Counted from the stretch's first letter, positions 1-11,744 are shown. The stretch: DNA of 64,000 nt from Archivesica marissinica (GCA_014843695.1 CM026401.1:51515450-51579449); one strand, 5' to 3'. Made by a program: numbers and translations. Notes: generated by a model not told the origin, from the letters alone.

Positions 1-376
1 GTTTTCTCAGTTCATTGTTCCTTTTTACACAGGGGCCGGCCCACATTTACAATACATAATTGGTGATAGATAATCCCAAAAATAATTTAAGATTTAATAG
101 CAGTACGTAGGGTATACTTGGGGATAAGTCTGCAGTACAAACAATGACCCACAATTGTCTATGAACGTGCCTGGGTTGGATTAAATTCAGGACGAAAGAA
201 AGACGTTTGCAAACATTTGCAATTAAGTGTTGGAAATAACATACAAATAATGACATAAGGTGGAAGAGATCGGCTTTATTTGCTATAAATTGAATTAATG
301 GTTAAACTTTGATGCATAATTGTTTATTAGGATTGTTAAATGTAGAGGTTTTTTTATGAGGTCTAGTCGACCTGGT
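1..376. other. Unassigned AT-rich flank
   Basis: No repeat family seen elsewhere in the window, no splice-bounded exon and no convincing reading frame. It simply leads into the first tandem array. Confidence 0.5.
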
Positions 377-538
377 ACATGGCTAAACTAGATCTTCAAG
401 TTAGGTATAAGTTTATGGTGTAAAAGGGAGACATGGTTAAACTAGATCTTCAAGTTAGGTATAAGTTTATGGTGTAAAAGGGAGACATGGTTAAACTAGA
501 TCTTCAAGTTAGGTATAAGTTTATGGTGTAAAAGGGAG
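377..538. repeat. Three-copy 54-bp direct repeat
   Basis: The motif acatgg(c/t)taaactagatc begins at 377, 431 and 485, exactly 54 bp apart. The second half of each unit (ggtataagtttatggtgtaa and onward) is the same as the motif of the long array that follows. This looks like the edge of that array captured with a piece of flanking DNA and triplicated. Confidence 0.85.
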
Positions 539-3500
539 AAGTTTGTGGTATAAAGGGGAGATGTTTATTGTATAAAAGGGAGAGGTTTATGGTATATTAG
601 GGAGATGTTTATGATATATAAGGGAGATGTTTATGGTATAAAGGGAAGAAGTTTATGGTATAAAGGGGAGAAGTTTATGGTATATTAGGGGGAGAAGTTT
701 ATGATATATAAGGGAGAAGTTTATGATATATAAGGGAGATGTTTATGGTATAATGGGGAGAAGTTTATGGTATATTAGGGAGAAGTTTATGATATATAAG
801 GAGAGTGTATGGTATAAAGGGGAGAAGTTTGTGGTATATTAGGGAGACGTTTATGGTATAAAAGGAGATGTTTATGGTATATTAGGGAGACGTTTATGAT
901 ATATTAGGGAGATGTTTATGATATATTAGGGAGATGTTTATGGTATAAAAGGGAGATGTTTATGATATATAAGGGAGACGTTTATGATATATTAGGGAGA
1001 TGTTTATGATATCAAAGGGAGATGTTTATGGTATATTAGGGAGACATTTATGGTATGAAAGGGAGAGGTTTGTGGTATAAAAGGGAGAGGTTTATGGTAT
1101 AAAAGGGAGAAGTTTGTGGTATAAAAGGGAGAAGTGTGTGGTATAAAAGGGAGACATTTGTGGTATAAAAGGGAGATGTTTATGGTATAAAAGGGAGATG
1201 TTTATGGTGTAAAAGGGAGATGTTTATTGTATAAAAGGGAGATGTTTATGGTGTAAAAGGGAGATGTTTATGGTATAAAAGAGAGATGTTTATGGTGTAA
1301 AAGGGAGATGTTTATAGTATAAAAGGGAGATGTTTATGGTATAAAATGGAGAGGTTTATTGTATAAAAGGTATAAGTTTGTGGTATAAAAGGGAGATGTT
1401 TATGGTATAAAAGGTATAAGTTTGTGGTATAAAAGGGAGATGTTTATGGTGTAAAATGTATAAGTTTGTGGTATAAAAGGGAGATGTTTATGGTATAAAA
1501 GGGAGATGTTTATGGTGCAAAAGGGAGATGTTTATGGTATAAAAGGGAGATGTTTATGGTGTAAAAGGTATAAGTTTGTGGTATAAAAGGGAGATGTTTA
1601 TGGTATAAAAGGTATAAGTTTGTGGTATAAAAGTGAGATGTTTATGGTATAAAAGGGAGATGTTTATGGTATAAAAGGTATAAGTTTGTGGTATAAAAGG
1701 GAGATGTTTATGGTGTAAAAGGTATAAGTTTGTGGTATAAAAGGGAGATGTTTATGGTATAAAAGGGAGATGTTTATGGTGTAAAAGGGGGATGTTTATG
1801 GTATAAAAGGGAGATGTTTATGGTGTAAAAGGTATAAGTTTGTGGTATAAAAGGGAGATGTTTATGGTGTAAAAGGTATAAGTTTGTGGTATAAAAGGGA
1901 GATGTTTATGGTATAAAAGGGAGATGTTTATGGTGTAAAAGGGAGATGTTTATGGTATAAAAGGGGAGATGTTTATGGTATAAAAGAGATGTTTATGGTA
2001 TAAATGGGAGATGTTTATGGTATAAAAGGGAGATGTTTATGGTATAAAATGTATAAGTTTGTGGTATAAAAGTGAGATGTTTATGGTATAAAAGGGAGAT
2101 GTTTATGGTATAAAAGGTATAAGTTTGTGGTATAAAAGGGAGATGTTTATGGTGTAAAAGGTATAAGTTTGTGGTATAAAAGGGAGATGTTTATGGTATA
2201 AAAGGGAGATGTTTATGGTGTAAAAGGGGGATGTTTATGGTATAAAAGGGAGATGTTTATGGTGTAAAAGGTATAAGTTTGTGGTATAAAAGGGAGATGT
2301 TTATGGTGTAAAAGGTATAAGTTTGTGGTATAAAAGGGAGATGTTTATGGTATAAAAGGGAGATGTTTATGGTGTAAAAGGGAGATGTTTATGGTATAAA
2401 AGGGAGATGTTTATGGTGTAAAAGGTATAAGTTTGTGGTATAAAAGGGAGATGTTTATGGTATAAAAGGGAGATGTTTATGGTATAAAAGAGATGTTTAT
2501 GGTATAAAGGGAGATGTTTATGGTATAAAAGGGAGATGTTTATGGTGTAAAAGGGAGATGTTTATGGTGTAAAAGGAGATGTTTATGGTGTAAAGGGAGA
2601 TGTTTATGGTGTAAAAGGTATAAGTTTGTGGTATAAAAGGGAGATGTTTATGGTATAAAAGGGAGATGTTTATGGTATAAAAGGGAGATGTTTATGGTGT
2701 AAAAGGGAGATGTTTATGGTGTAAAGGGAGATGTTTATGGTATAAAGGGGAGATGTTTATGGTGTAAAAGGGAGATGTTTATGGTGTAAAGGGGAGATGT
2801 TTATGGTGTAAAGGGGAGATGTTTATGGTGTAAAAGGGAGATGTTTATGGTGTAAAAGGTATAGTTTGTGGTATAAAGGGAGATGTTTATGGTATAAAAG
2901 GGAGATGTTTATGGTGTAAAAGGGAGATGTTTATGGTATAAAAGGGGAGATGTTTATGGTATAAAAGGGTGTTTTGGTATAATGGGGTGTTTATGGTATA
3001 AAAGGGAGATGTTTATGGTATAAAATGTATAAGTTTGTGGTATAAAAGTGAGATGTTTATGGTATAAAAGGGAGATGTTTATGGTATAAAAGGTATAAGT
3101 TTGTGGTATAAAAGGGAGATGTTTATGGTGTAAAAGGTATAAGTTTGTGGTATAAAAGGGAGATGTTTATGGTATAAAAGGGAGATGTTTATGGTGTAAA
3201 AGGGGGATGTTTATGGTATAAAAGGGAGATGTTTATGGTGTAAAAGGTATAAGTTTGTGGTATAAAAGGGAGATGTTTATGGTGTAAAAGGTATAAGTTT
3301 GTGGTATAAAAGGGAGATGTTTATGGTATAAAAGGGAGATGTTTATGGTGTAAAAGGGAGATGTTTATGGTATAAAAGGGAGATGTTTATGGTGTAAAAG
3401 GTATAAGTTTGTGGTATAAAAGGGAGATGTTTATGGTATAAAAGGGGAGATGTTTATGGTATAAAAGAGATGTTTATGGTATAAATGGGAGATGTTTATG

Positions 3501-4075
3501 GTATAAAAGGGAGATGTTTATGGTGTAAAAGGGAGATGTTTATGGTGTAAAAGGCAGATGTTTATGGTGTAAAGGGAGATGTTTATGGTGTAAAAGGTAT
3601 AAGTTTGTAGTATAAAAGGGAGATGTTTATGGTATAAAAGGGAGATGTTTATGGTATAAAAGGGAGATGTTTATGGTGTAAAAGGGAGATGTTTATGGTG
3701 TAAAGGGAGATGTTTATGGTATAAAGGGGAGATGTTTATGGTGTAAAAGGGAGATGTTTATGGTGTAAAGGGGAGATGTTTATGGTGTAAAGGGGAGATG
3801 TTTATGGTGTAAAAGGGAGATGTTTATGGTGTAAAAGGGAGATGTTTATGGTGTAAAAGGGAGATGTTTATGGTATAAAAGGGAGATGTTTATGATATAT
3901 AAGGGAGAGTTTATTATATATAAGGGAGATGTTTATGATATATAAGGGAGATGTTTATGGTATAAAAGGGAGATGTTTATGATATATAAGGGAGAGTTTA
4001 TTATATATACGGGAGAGTTTATGATATATAAGGGAGAGTTAAGGGAGAGTTTATGATATATAAGGGAGATGTTTA
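539..4075. repeat. Long ~21-bp minisatellite with TATA-like units and block duplications
   Basis: About 165 degenerate units of the form gggagatgtttatggtataa plus aa. Variants are ggtgtaaaa for ggtataaaa, and ggtataagtttgtggtat spacers. Units near the left edge and from 3880 onward are more diverged (tatgatatataaggg), as expected for old array borders, while the centre is homogeneous. Larger blocks are duplicated inside: rare variants at 2041, 2220, 2581 and 2762 recur 976-979 bp later at 3017, 3196, 3560 and 3741, and the variant at 1781 recurs 439 bp later at 2220. Many units contain a consensus TATA-box string, TATAAAAGG. Confidence 0.93.
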
Positions 4076-4118
4076 AAGATTTTCTAAATGAATCATGAGA
4101 CCAGAATCAACCCGTATA

Positions 4119-4295
4119 CAGTCAAACCTGCCTTAAGCAGCCAGCCAAGGGAATCACGGAAAGTGGCTGCTTATCACAGGTTGTTGCTTAATAGAGGTCA
4201 AATGTATAATAAAAAGAACACATTGGGAATATGTAAACTGGCTGCTTAATACAGGTTGGCTGCTTAATAGAGGTGACCACTAACAGGTTTGACTG
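4119..4295 (+). mobile_element. MITE-A, full-length copy (Tc1/mariner-like termini)
   Basis: A 177-bp element with 12-bp perfect terminal inverted repeats, CAGTCAAACCTG and CAGGTTTGACTG, flanked by TA on both sides (4117-4118 and 4296-4297). Termini starting CAGT with a TA target duplication are typical of the Tc1/mariner superfamily. It has no coding capacity. The interior is rich in the word gctgcttaa in both orientations. Relatives lie at 25597, 25788, 42558, 53166 and 59260. Confidence 0.85.
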
Positions 4296-4297
4296 TA

Positions 4298-4858
4298 TAT
4301 CTTGTGTATAAAAAAAATCAATATCATTCAGTTGGAAAATCATGTTTGTGTTATTTACTTTTTTTTATAAATAACGAACAGTTCCCGATAAACCCTCAAT
4401 TTGCTCGCTCATTGGAACCATTAAGGCGTTTTGATAGAGTTTTGTTCTGCTGTCGGCATATAAATATATAAATAACACCATGATTGTCCACCAGTCACAG
4501 AAACAAGATTTATCACTCTCGTAATCAATCATAATCAATCATAATCAATAAGATATGTAACTAAATAACGTGACGAATTGCGGTTTACTGTACGGAGGGC
4601 ATCAAAATAAACAAGATAACAATTTTAGCAACAGTGTCATCACTCGCAGTCAATCGTAATCAATTGTGATCATCGTGCATGAGTTAAGTTATCCGTGGTA
4701 GATCTACCGGTGGTTAATGATTTTGGAAACTAGAGCTGCACTATTCATCAGTATAATCTTGTGGCGATATTTTACGCTAACCCATGCGAAGAAGAAACAA
4801 TAAGTGTCAGAAATGTGCCATAGAGTGCAGGGTTGTTGTTTGTTTTATCAGACTACCC
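4298..4858. other. Unassigned interval
   Basis: AT-rich, with short imperfect repeats of aatcaatcat around 4518-4550. No known family and no splice-supported frame. Confidence 0.45.
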
Positions 4859-5073
4859 CAGGGATCAGTTTAGAGGGCGATGTGGGCGAAATAGTCGCCC
4901 TAGGGTCCCTGACTTCGCCCTCTGGGGATCCCACTTCTCCCCCAAAAAATGTTTATGTTTATATTTTCATACAAAATGTTGGCCAGGAAGATACACTGGC
5001 CCATTATAAAGCATTATATATCTATTCAATTGTTGTGTTTAATGGTCATATCATGTATTTTAAATATTACAAT
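4859..5073 (+). mobile_element. MITE-K, 5' part (hAT-like CAGGG terminus)
   Basis: It starts CAGGGATCAG and carries the family core gggcgatgtgggcgaaatag, tcgccctaggg and the ccacttctccc block, then the gtgttgtattta-type interior. The 3' half is missing: the sequence passes into a MITE-H fragment at 5074. Better preserved copies are at 42977-43362 and 55249-55574. Confidence 0.75.
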
Positions 5074-5077
5074 TTAA

Positions 5078-5206
5078 CCCATTCAACACCAACTAACTGA
5101 CATGGACTTTACATTTGGACCAGTTAATTTATCAAAATGGGTAATTTTGTCTAAAAATAGTAACATTACTGGCAAAAAGTGCAGATCCTGATGAGACAGC
5201 TCGTCG
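5078..5206 (+). mobile_element. MITE-H, truncated copy
   Basis: Begins after TTAA (5074-5077) with cccattcaacacc. It continues with the family interior (tcaaaatgggtaattttgtc, tggcaaaaagtgcagatcct) up to the first half of the central palindrome (gatgagacagctcg), where it joins a SINE-E fragment. Full copies at 40953 and 51640 show what is missing: the second half of the palindrome and the right terminus. Confidence 0.75.
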
Positions 5207-5325
5207 GACAGGTGGGTTTTCTCTGGGTACTCCAGTTTCCTCCCACACGGATGACCACATTTACGCTTTCATCCGCGCCAACGAGAGTGATTAATATAAG
5301 TTGTTAAAACTTGCCTCTCAATCGT
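5207..5325 (+). mobile_element. SINE-E, 5'-truncated copy
   Basis: Matches the non-tRNA body and tail of SINE-E (full copy 40309-40561), from tcggacaggtgggttttctc to aacttgc(c/t)tc(t/g)caatcgttg. The tRNA-like head is absent and the left end abuts the MITE-H fragment. It is either a 5'-truncated insertion or a recombination joint. Confidence 0.75.
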
Positions 5326-5635
5326 TGAAATTCCACGACATTTCCAGAGTTTTCAGTTACAAATAAGAAAAACACGTTAATGCATTGTCGTCTGCTACAA
5401 TTAATTCTCATTAATTAAACATCAAATCTTTGTCCATTTGATGGCTTTATATACATTTTAAGACCTAAATTAAATCAGAATTTGCAAACCACTCTATTGT
5501 AAGGTACTAAAAGACGATTTGATGTGATAAAAATGTAACTACAATGTACTGTAAAACACTGTGTATTCGCATAAATTATTGTTTTTGAGATAATTTACTC
5601 GCGATGTGAAGATTTCAATATAAAATATAGATCAC
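5326..5635. other. Interval with a short dispersed repeat
   Basis: Positions about 5350-5405 (tttcagttacaaataagaaa, then a cattgtcgtc(c)tgctacaatt block) match 49246-49300, so this is a fragment of the inverted-repeat element described at 48538-49350. The rest is unassigned AT-rich DNA. Confidence 0.55.
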
Positions 5636-6500
5636 GAACTTCAGATCATGAATATTCAGTAAAGATTTGTTCACAGATGGTATGATGAACTTCAGATCAT
5701 GAATATTCAGTAATGATTTGTTCACAGATGGTAGGATGAACTTCACTTCATGAATATTCAGTAAAGATTTGTTCACAGATGGTAGGATGAACTTCAGATC
5801 ATGAATATTCAGTAATGATTTGTTCACAGATGGTATGATGAACTTCAGATCATGAATATTCGGTAATGATTTGTTCACAGATGGTAGGATGAACTTCAGA
5901 TCATGAATATTCAGTAAAGATTTGTTCACAGATGGTAGGATGAACGTCAGATCATGAATATTCAGTAATGATTTGTTCACAGATGGTATGATGAACTTCA
6001 GATCATGAATATTCGGTAATGATTTGTTCACAGATGGTAGGATGAACTTCAGATCATGAATATTCAGTAAAGATTTGTTCACAGATGGTAGGATGAACGT
6101 CAGATCATGAATATTCAGTAATGATTTGTTCACAGATGGTAGGATGAACGTCAGATCATGAATATTCGGTAATGATTTGTTCACAGATGGTAGGATGAAC
6201 TTCAGATCATGAATATTCAGTAATGATTTGTTCACAGATGGTAGGATGAACTTCAGGTCATGAATATTCAGTAAAGATTTGTTCACAGATGGTAGGATGA
6301 ACTTCAGGTCATGAATATTCAATAAAGATTTGTTCACAGATGGTAGGATGAACTTCAGATCATGAATATCAGTAATGATTTGTTCACAGATGGTATGATG
6401 AACTTCAGGTCATGAATATTCAGTAATGATTTGTTCACAGATGGTATGATGAACTTCAGGTCATGAATATTCAGTAATGATTTGTTCACAGATAGTATGA
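5636..6500. repeat. 51-bp minisatellite
   Basis: About 17 units, each containing agatcatgaatattcagtaa, gatttgttcacagatggta and (g/t)gatgaacttc. The unit is 51 bp, a multiple of three with no stop in one minus-strand frame, so it reads as a 17-residue repeat containing VNKSLLNIHDLKF. Units differ at a few recurrent positions (aaagattt/aatgattt, gtaggat/gtatgat, cttcag/cgtcag). Confidence 0.95.
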
Positions 6501-6736
6501 TTATATTTCCTCTCTAAAGCTTCGTTTTTATTAGAAGATAGGATAAACGGAATATTATGTTACTGTGTTAAAATGTTTTTAATTATTAATTCTCCGTAAA
6601 AAATACAAGGTTCAGCAGATATATTACTGGTATATGTTTTTCCAACTTGCCTAATAATTTAAACGCTGGAGTAGTTATGATTGCGCCCTTAGGCAAGGCA
6701 TTTAATTTACAGGTTTCCAGTTTAAATTTCGCAGAA

Positions 6737-6970
6737 GTCGCGATAGCGCAGTTGTAGAGCGTTCGTCCGCTTCTTGTGATAAAGGCCAGGAGTTTGTGCC
6801 CAGCAATATAGTCGTTACGAGTGTGCCCTTAGGCAAGGCTATTACATTCCACGTTAACTCTCCTTCGAGGTGATGGATTCCATCAGCAATGAGGTCTCGA
6901 GAGTAATTAATATAAGTTGTAAGAACATGTTTCGCAATAGAGCTAAAATAAATTTGTATAAACTAATAAA
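6737..6970 (+). mobile_element. SINE-B copy, diverged head
   Basis: A tRNA-like head (gtcgcgatagcgcagttgta; A-box-like agcgcagttgtag) with a degraded B-box region (aggagtttgtgcc). It is followed by the family middle (gtgcccttaggcaaggc), the gatggattccatcagcaatg segment and the tail gagagtaattaatataagtt through aaataaatttgtataaacta. Decay of the B box marks it as an old copy. Confidence 0.8.
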
Positions 6971-7164
6971 TAATAACCTAATATTCTCTACTTATTTCGC
7001 TGATAAATGACCATATTTCATAAGCTATTGTAATTATGATGTAGATTATTTATAATGCTGTATGTCGTAAATGGGGTTTTACCTGCTCTACAGGTAGTTT
7101 GACTCTGCGATCAGAATTTTAAACCAATATAGTGTGATGGGATAAATTTCAATTTTAGAGCATA

Positions 7165-7240
7165 GAGCAAGATCAGATGGCACATAATGTGCCAGCTGAT
7201 AATGTGCCATCTGATCTGAATCTATGTTGTTGCACACTTT
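7165..7240. mobile_element. Hairpin remnant related to MITE-I/J
   Basis: gatcagatggcacat (7171-7185) and its perfect complement atgtgccatctgatc (7202-7216) form a 15-bp stem with a 16-nt loop. The flanks catagagca and tctatgttgttgca match the catagagcctgatcagacgg and tctatgctgtttgc words of MITE-I and MITE-J. It appears to be one surviving half-palindrome of such an element. Confidence 0.55.
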
Positions 7241-8119
7241 GTCCACTTTATTCAACAGGGCGTTAAAATGTTACCATTGTCAAATGAAATCCATTAATAG
7301 TAGAAAAGATTTGAGTGTCAAAATATAAAATGTTATTACCATATAAAATGTATTAAGCTAAATTGACCCCTATTTAGGGGCTGTACAGTTTGTGATATGA
7401 TAATGTCAACATCTGTTTATAATAAAGGACACATCAGTGTCAAAAAACTGTGTCATATTCTGTCAGTTTTTATATTCACATCCTCGGCCAGTGTCTGCCT
7501 TACACCCTCAAGTAGCCTAATGTATTACCAACATTAAATCCCCAGTTGGGTGGTGAATGTTGCACTGACACCTGCATTTTTATAATATGGTGTTTATTCG
7601 TCACCAAATAGTATGCAAATATTCTGAAATATTCCAAAATGCAGCTCATATATTGTATTTTAATTTTTAGAAGTCAAGTTCACTATTTGTGACAATACCT
7701 ACTCAGCCAATCAGTTCATGTATCAATAACTCATACGGGCTTCCCTACACTTTTCAACCAATCCTGGACCAGTATTTCTGCATTTTGGAAATTTCATGCG
7801 ATTTCATCTCAGATGGAAGTGTTTGGGCTCATTGCAAGGTACAACAATTTGTTATGTGTGCAGTAAAAGATTAACAGTGTTACCCAGGATTTCTGTGTAC
7901 CATACATACTCTGCCATAAGTCAACCTTTTTGATCGACTTATGGCCTGAGTCGTACAAAAAAATGGTTTAAATTTTTAGATAAATTTATTTTTATTTCAA
8001 ATATTTAGCTAGTCGTGTCTTGTTATCATTGTATATATTGCTGCATCCCGCTCTTCTTGTCATCACATACCATCCCTCTGACCAAGAGCAACCCCTCCCT
8101 CCGGCCAAAGCATCCCATC
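7241..8119. other. Unassigned unique interval
   Basis: Low-copy AT-rich sequence between MITE debris and the C-rich array. A 61-codon open stretch at 7689-7874 has no recognisable domain and no credible splice context. I do not call a gene. Confidence 0.4.
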
Positions 8120-10450
8120 CCTCCCCAAAAATCCCATCACTCCTACCCAAGCATCCCATCCCTCCTACCCAAGCATCCCACCCCTCCTACCCAAGCATCC
8201 CATCCCTCCTACCCAAGCATCCCATCCCTCCTACCCAAGCATCCCACCCCTCCTACCCAAGCATCCATCCCTCCTACCCAAGCATCCCACCCCTCCTACC
8301 CAAGCATCCCATCCCTCCTACCCAAGCATCCCATCCCTCCTACCCAAGCATCCCATACTTCCTACCCAAGCATCCCATCCCTCCTACCCAAGCATCCCAC
8401 CCCTCCTACCCAGCATCCCATCCCTCCTACCCAAGCATCCCACCCCTCCTACCCAAGCATCCATCCCTCCTACCCAAGCATCCCACCCGTCCTACCCAAG
8501 CATCCCATCCCTCCTACCCAAGCACCCACCCCCTCCTACCCAAGCATCCCACCCCTCCTACCCAAGCATCCCATCCCTCCTACCCAAGCATCCCATCCCT
8601 CCTACCCAAGCATCCCATACTTCCTACCCAAGCATCCCATCCCTCCTACCCAAGCATCCCACCCCTCCTACCCAAGCATCCCATCCCTCCTACCCAAGCA
8701 TCCCACCCCTCCTACCAAGCATCCATCCCTCCTACCCAAGCATCCCACCCTCCTACCCAAGCATCCCATCCCTCCTACCCAAGCATCCCACCCCTCCTAC
8801 CCAAGCATCCCACCCCTCCTACCCAAGCATCCCATCCCTCCTACCCAAGCATCCCATCCCTCCTACCCAAGCATCCCATCCCTCCTACTCAAGCACCCCA
8901 TCCCTCCTACACGAGCACCCCATCCCTCCTACCCAAGCATCCCATCCCTCCTACAAGAGCACCCCATCCCTCCTACCCAAGCACCCCACCCCTCCTACCC
9001 AAGCATCCCACCCCTCCTACCCAAGCATCCCATCCCTCCTACCCAAGCATCCCATCCCTCCTACCCATGCATCCATCCCACCTACCCAAGCATCCCATCC
9101 CTCCTACCCAAGCATCCCCCCCTCCTACCCATGCATCCATCCCTCCTACCCAAGCATCCCATCCCTCCTACCCAAGCATCCCATCCCTCCTACCCAAGCA
9201 TCCCATCCCTCCTACCCAAGCATCCCACCCCTCCTACCCAAGCACCCCATCCCTCCTACCCAAGCATCCCACCCCTCCTACCCAAGCACCCCATCCCTCC
9301 TACCCAAGCACCCCATCCCTCCTACCCAAGCATCCCCCCCTCCTACCCAAGCATCCCACCCCTCCTACCCAAGCACCCCATCCCTCCTACCCAAGCACCC
9401 CATCCCTCCTACCCATGCATCCCATACTTCCTACCCAAGCATCCCATACTTCCTACCCAAGCATCCCATCCCTCCTACCCAAGCATCCCATCCCTCCTAC
9501 CCAAGCACCCCATCCCTCCTACCCAAGCACCCCATCCCTCCTACCCATGCATCCCATACTTCCTACCCAAGCATCCCATCCCTCCTACCCAAGCACCCCA
9601 TCCCTCCTACCCAAGCACCCCATCCCTCCTACCCATGCATCCCATACTTCCTACCCAAGCATCCCATACTTCCTACCCAAGCACCCCATCCCTCCTACCC
9701 AAGCACCCCATCCCTCCTACCCAAGCACCCCATCCCTCCTACCCAAGCACCCCACCCCTCCTACCCAAGCACCCACCCTCCTACCCAAGCATCCCATACT
9801 TCCTACCCAAGCATCCCATCCCTCCTACCCAAGCATCCTATCCCTCCTACCCAAGCACCCCATCCCTCCTACCCAAGCCCCTATCCCTCCTACCCATGCA
9901 TCCCATACTTCCTACCCAAGCATCCATCCCTCCTACCCAAGCATCCCATCCCTCCTACCAAGCATCCCATCCCTCCTACCCAAGCATCCCATCCCTCCTA
10001 CCCAAGCATCCCATCCCTCCTACCCATGCATCCCATACTTCCTACCCAAGCATCCTATCCCTCCTACCCAAGCATCCCATCCCTCCTACCCAAGCATCCA
10101 TCCCTCCTACCCAAGCACCCCATCCCTCCTACCCAAGCATCCCATCCCTCCTACCCAAGCATCCCATCCCTCCTACCCAAGCATCCCATCCCTCCTACCC
10201 AAGCATCCCATACTCCTACCCAAGCATCCCATACTTTGTTCCCTACCCAAGCATCCCATCCCTCCTACCCAAGCATCCCATCCCTCCTACCCAAGCATCC
10301 CATCCCTCCTACCCAAGCATCCCCTCCCGCCTATCATCCCATCCCTCCTGCCCAAGTATCCCCTCCCGCCTGTCATCCCATCCCTCCTACCCAAGTATCC
10401 CCTCCTGCATCTCCTCCCATCCCTCCTGCCTCTCCTCCCATCCCTCCTGC
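8120..10450. repeat. 22-bp C-rich minisatellite, G-quadruplex-prone on the minus strand
   Basis: About 100 units of cccatccctcctacccaagc plus at. Common variants have cacccc for catccc, cacttcc, or catgc for caagc. Each junction reads C3-AT-C3-TCCTA-C3-AAGCAT-C3, so the minus strand satisfies the usual four-run G-quadruplex pattern (loops 2, 5 and 6) in nearly every unit, and the plus strand fits an i-motif. Because 22 is not a multiple of three, all three plus frames stay open and read as a 22-residue Pro/Ser/His repeat. The last 150 bp (10320-10450) degrades into shorter cctcctgcctct variants. Confidence 0.95.
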
Positions 10451-10539
10451 CTCTCCTCCCATCTCCTCTCATCCGCTGTGCCAAGCATCTAATATCCAAT
10501 CTCATTAATTACTGCTTCTCATCGTCCATGAAGGATTAA

Positions 10540-11196
10540 ATCAATTTTCTTCTAAATGTCCGGGGATGAATAAGATTGATATTGGAATTCAAATCTCACG
10601 ATTGAAGCAAATAAGCGTAATCCTGTTATTTACGCCGTATTTGTAAATAACAAGTTGAAGGGAAAGGCTAAAAAGTGAAGTTACCATTTGATATGCGTAT
10701 AGTTTTATGAGGGTTTACCCAATTTTGTATTAAAGTACGAATTTGCTAAGGATACAGTTGTAAATGAAACAGATTATGTGAATCGTAAAGCAACCATATT
10801 GTCATTCAGAACTTTATATTGACATTAGGGGGAATTTTAAAAAAGTATTATTGCATTGCGAGCAACACATAAAATATGTTAATTTATTTGGCAGCGAGAT
10901 ACGAAAGCAGACGTTATACATTCCTGGCACGCGTGTCGGCTTGCTCCCCTAGTGATGCAGCATAATCATTGGAATTCTTTTCAATGCGTGTGTCATACCT
11001 TGACCGGTTTCAAGTCGAGCGGAAAATGCATAATCCCTTTTTTTGTTTGTTGGATCACTGCTTTGATCTAAGTTACACTTTTGTGCATTATGTCGGAAAC
11101 TGTTAGAAATAAATACTTAACTCAGCAAAAAATGTTCCACCATGTCATTTTAATGAAACGTAAACTTTTTTCTGAGTCGATGATCATATGTGTGAC
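10540..11196. other. Unassigned unique interval
   Basis: AT-rich, low-copy, with no repeat family recognised and no long reading frame on either strand. Confidence 0.45.
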
Positions 11197-11350
11197 CATG
11201 GCCTCGAGGTTATAAAACTTTGCTCCCTATCTCAAACTCAAGCTCAAATGATTTGAGTGGTTGATTCTGAGTTTAACTGCGAGCTGAACCAATCAGGAGC
11301 TTGAGACTGAGTTTGAGATGGGAGAAAAGTTTTTTAACCTCGAGGCCATG
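11197..11350. mobile_element. Foldback MITE with ~45-bp arms
   Basis: Its ends are the perfect inverted pair catggcctcgaggtta (11197-11212) and taacctcgaggccatg (11335-11350). The pairing continues inward: ctatctcaaactca on the left complements tgagtttgagatgg on the right. The 154-bp element is nearly one hairpin and has no coding capacity. I could not identify a clear target-site duplication (flanks tgtgac and ttgcat). Confidence 0.75.
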
Positions 11351-11744
11351 TTGCATTTGATATTATGGATTGGCTTGGTGTGTTCCACCTCTTTGCAAGA
11401 TGTTCATGGCGGCTCTGGGGCTTGCGCTGATGCGTAATAAACTCAAATGCTGGTAGTTTACTTGTGTAATCTTCATTTGGGAAGATTTTCTAAAAAAAAA
11501 ATAATAATGCAGGGACAGATCAGTAGCCCTATTAGTAACACATTGGTCTGAGTTTTTGATCCCCCACTTCACCATAAAAATATTAACAGTCATTTGGGCG
11601 GAGCTATCAACTGAGAAGCCCAATTGTATCGGTCTTAAGTTAAGCGTTACCTATTTGACCACACGCCGGCGGGTTAGCCTAATATGGTGCAGATTAAGGC
11701 TTAAAAGCCGGGGGAAAAAACCTCATCTGGAGGTATTGCCCCCA
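11351..11744. other. Unassigned interval before the 37-bp array
   Basis: Low-copy DNA. The section 11640-11760 contains gccggcgggttagcctaata and aagccgggggaaaaaacctc, which vaguely resemble the conserved 3' half of a SINE, but I could not align them with confidence. Confidence 0.4.

Noticed and set aside
377..4075. CRISPR array or other repeat-spacer arrangement
   Set aside because: Here and in the other arrays, the units abut with no unique spacers, and the genome context is animal.
5615..6337. 240-codon frame with a perfect 17-residue repeat (NKSLLNIHDL core)
   Set aside because: The 51-bp unit is a multiple of three and stop-free. Substitutions fall equally at all codon positions, and other units outside the frame continue the array.
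8120..10450. Telomeric or subtelomeric repeat
   Set aside because: The G-rich strand unit (gggtaggagggatgggatgc) is not a TTAGGG-type repeat, and the array is interstitial.
8015..10539. Two overlapping 825-839 codon open frames encoding a Pro/Ser/His-rich repeat protein
   Set aside because: The 22-bp unit has no stop in any plus frame, so open frames are automatic. Several frames are equally open, and small unit indels do not preserve any one of them.
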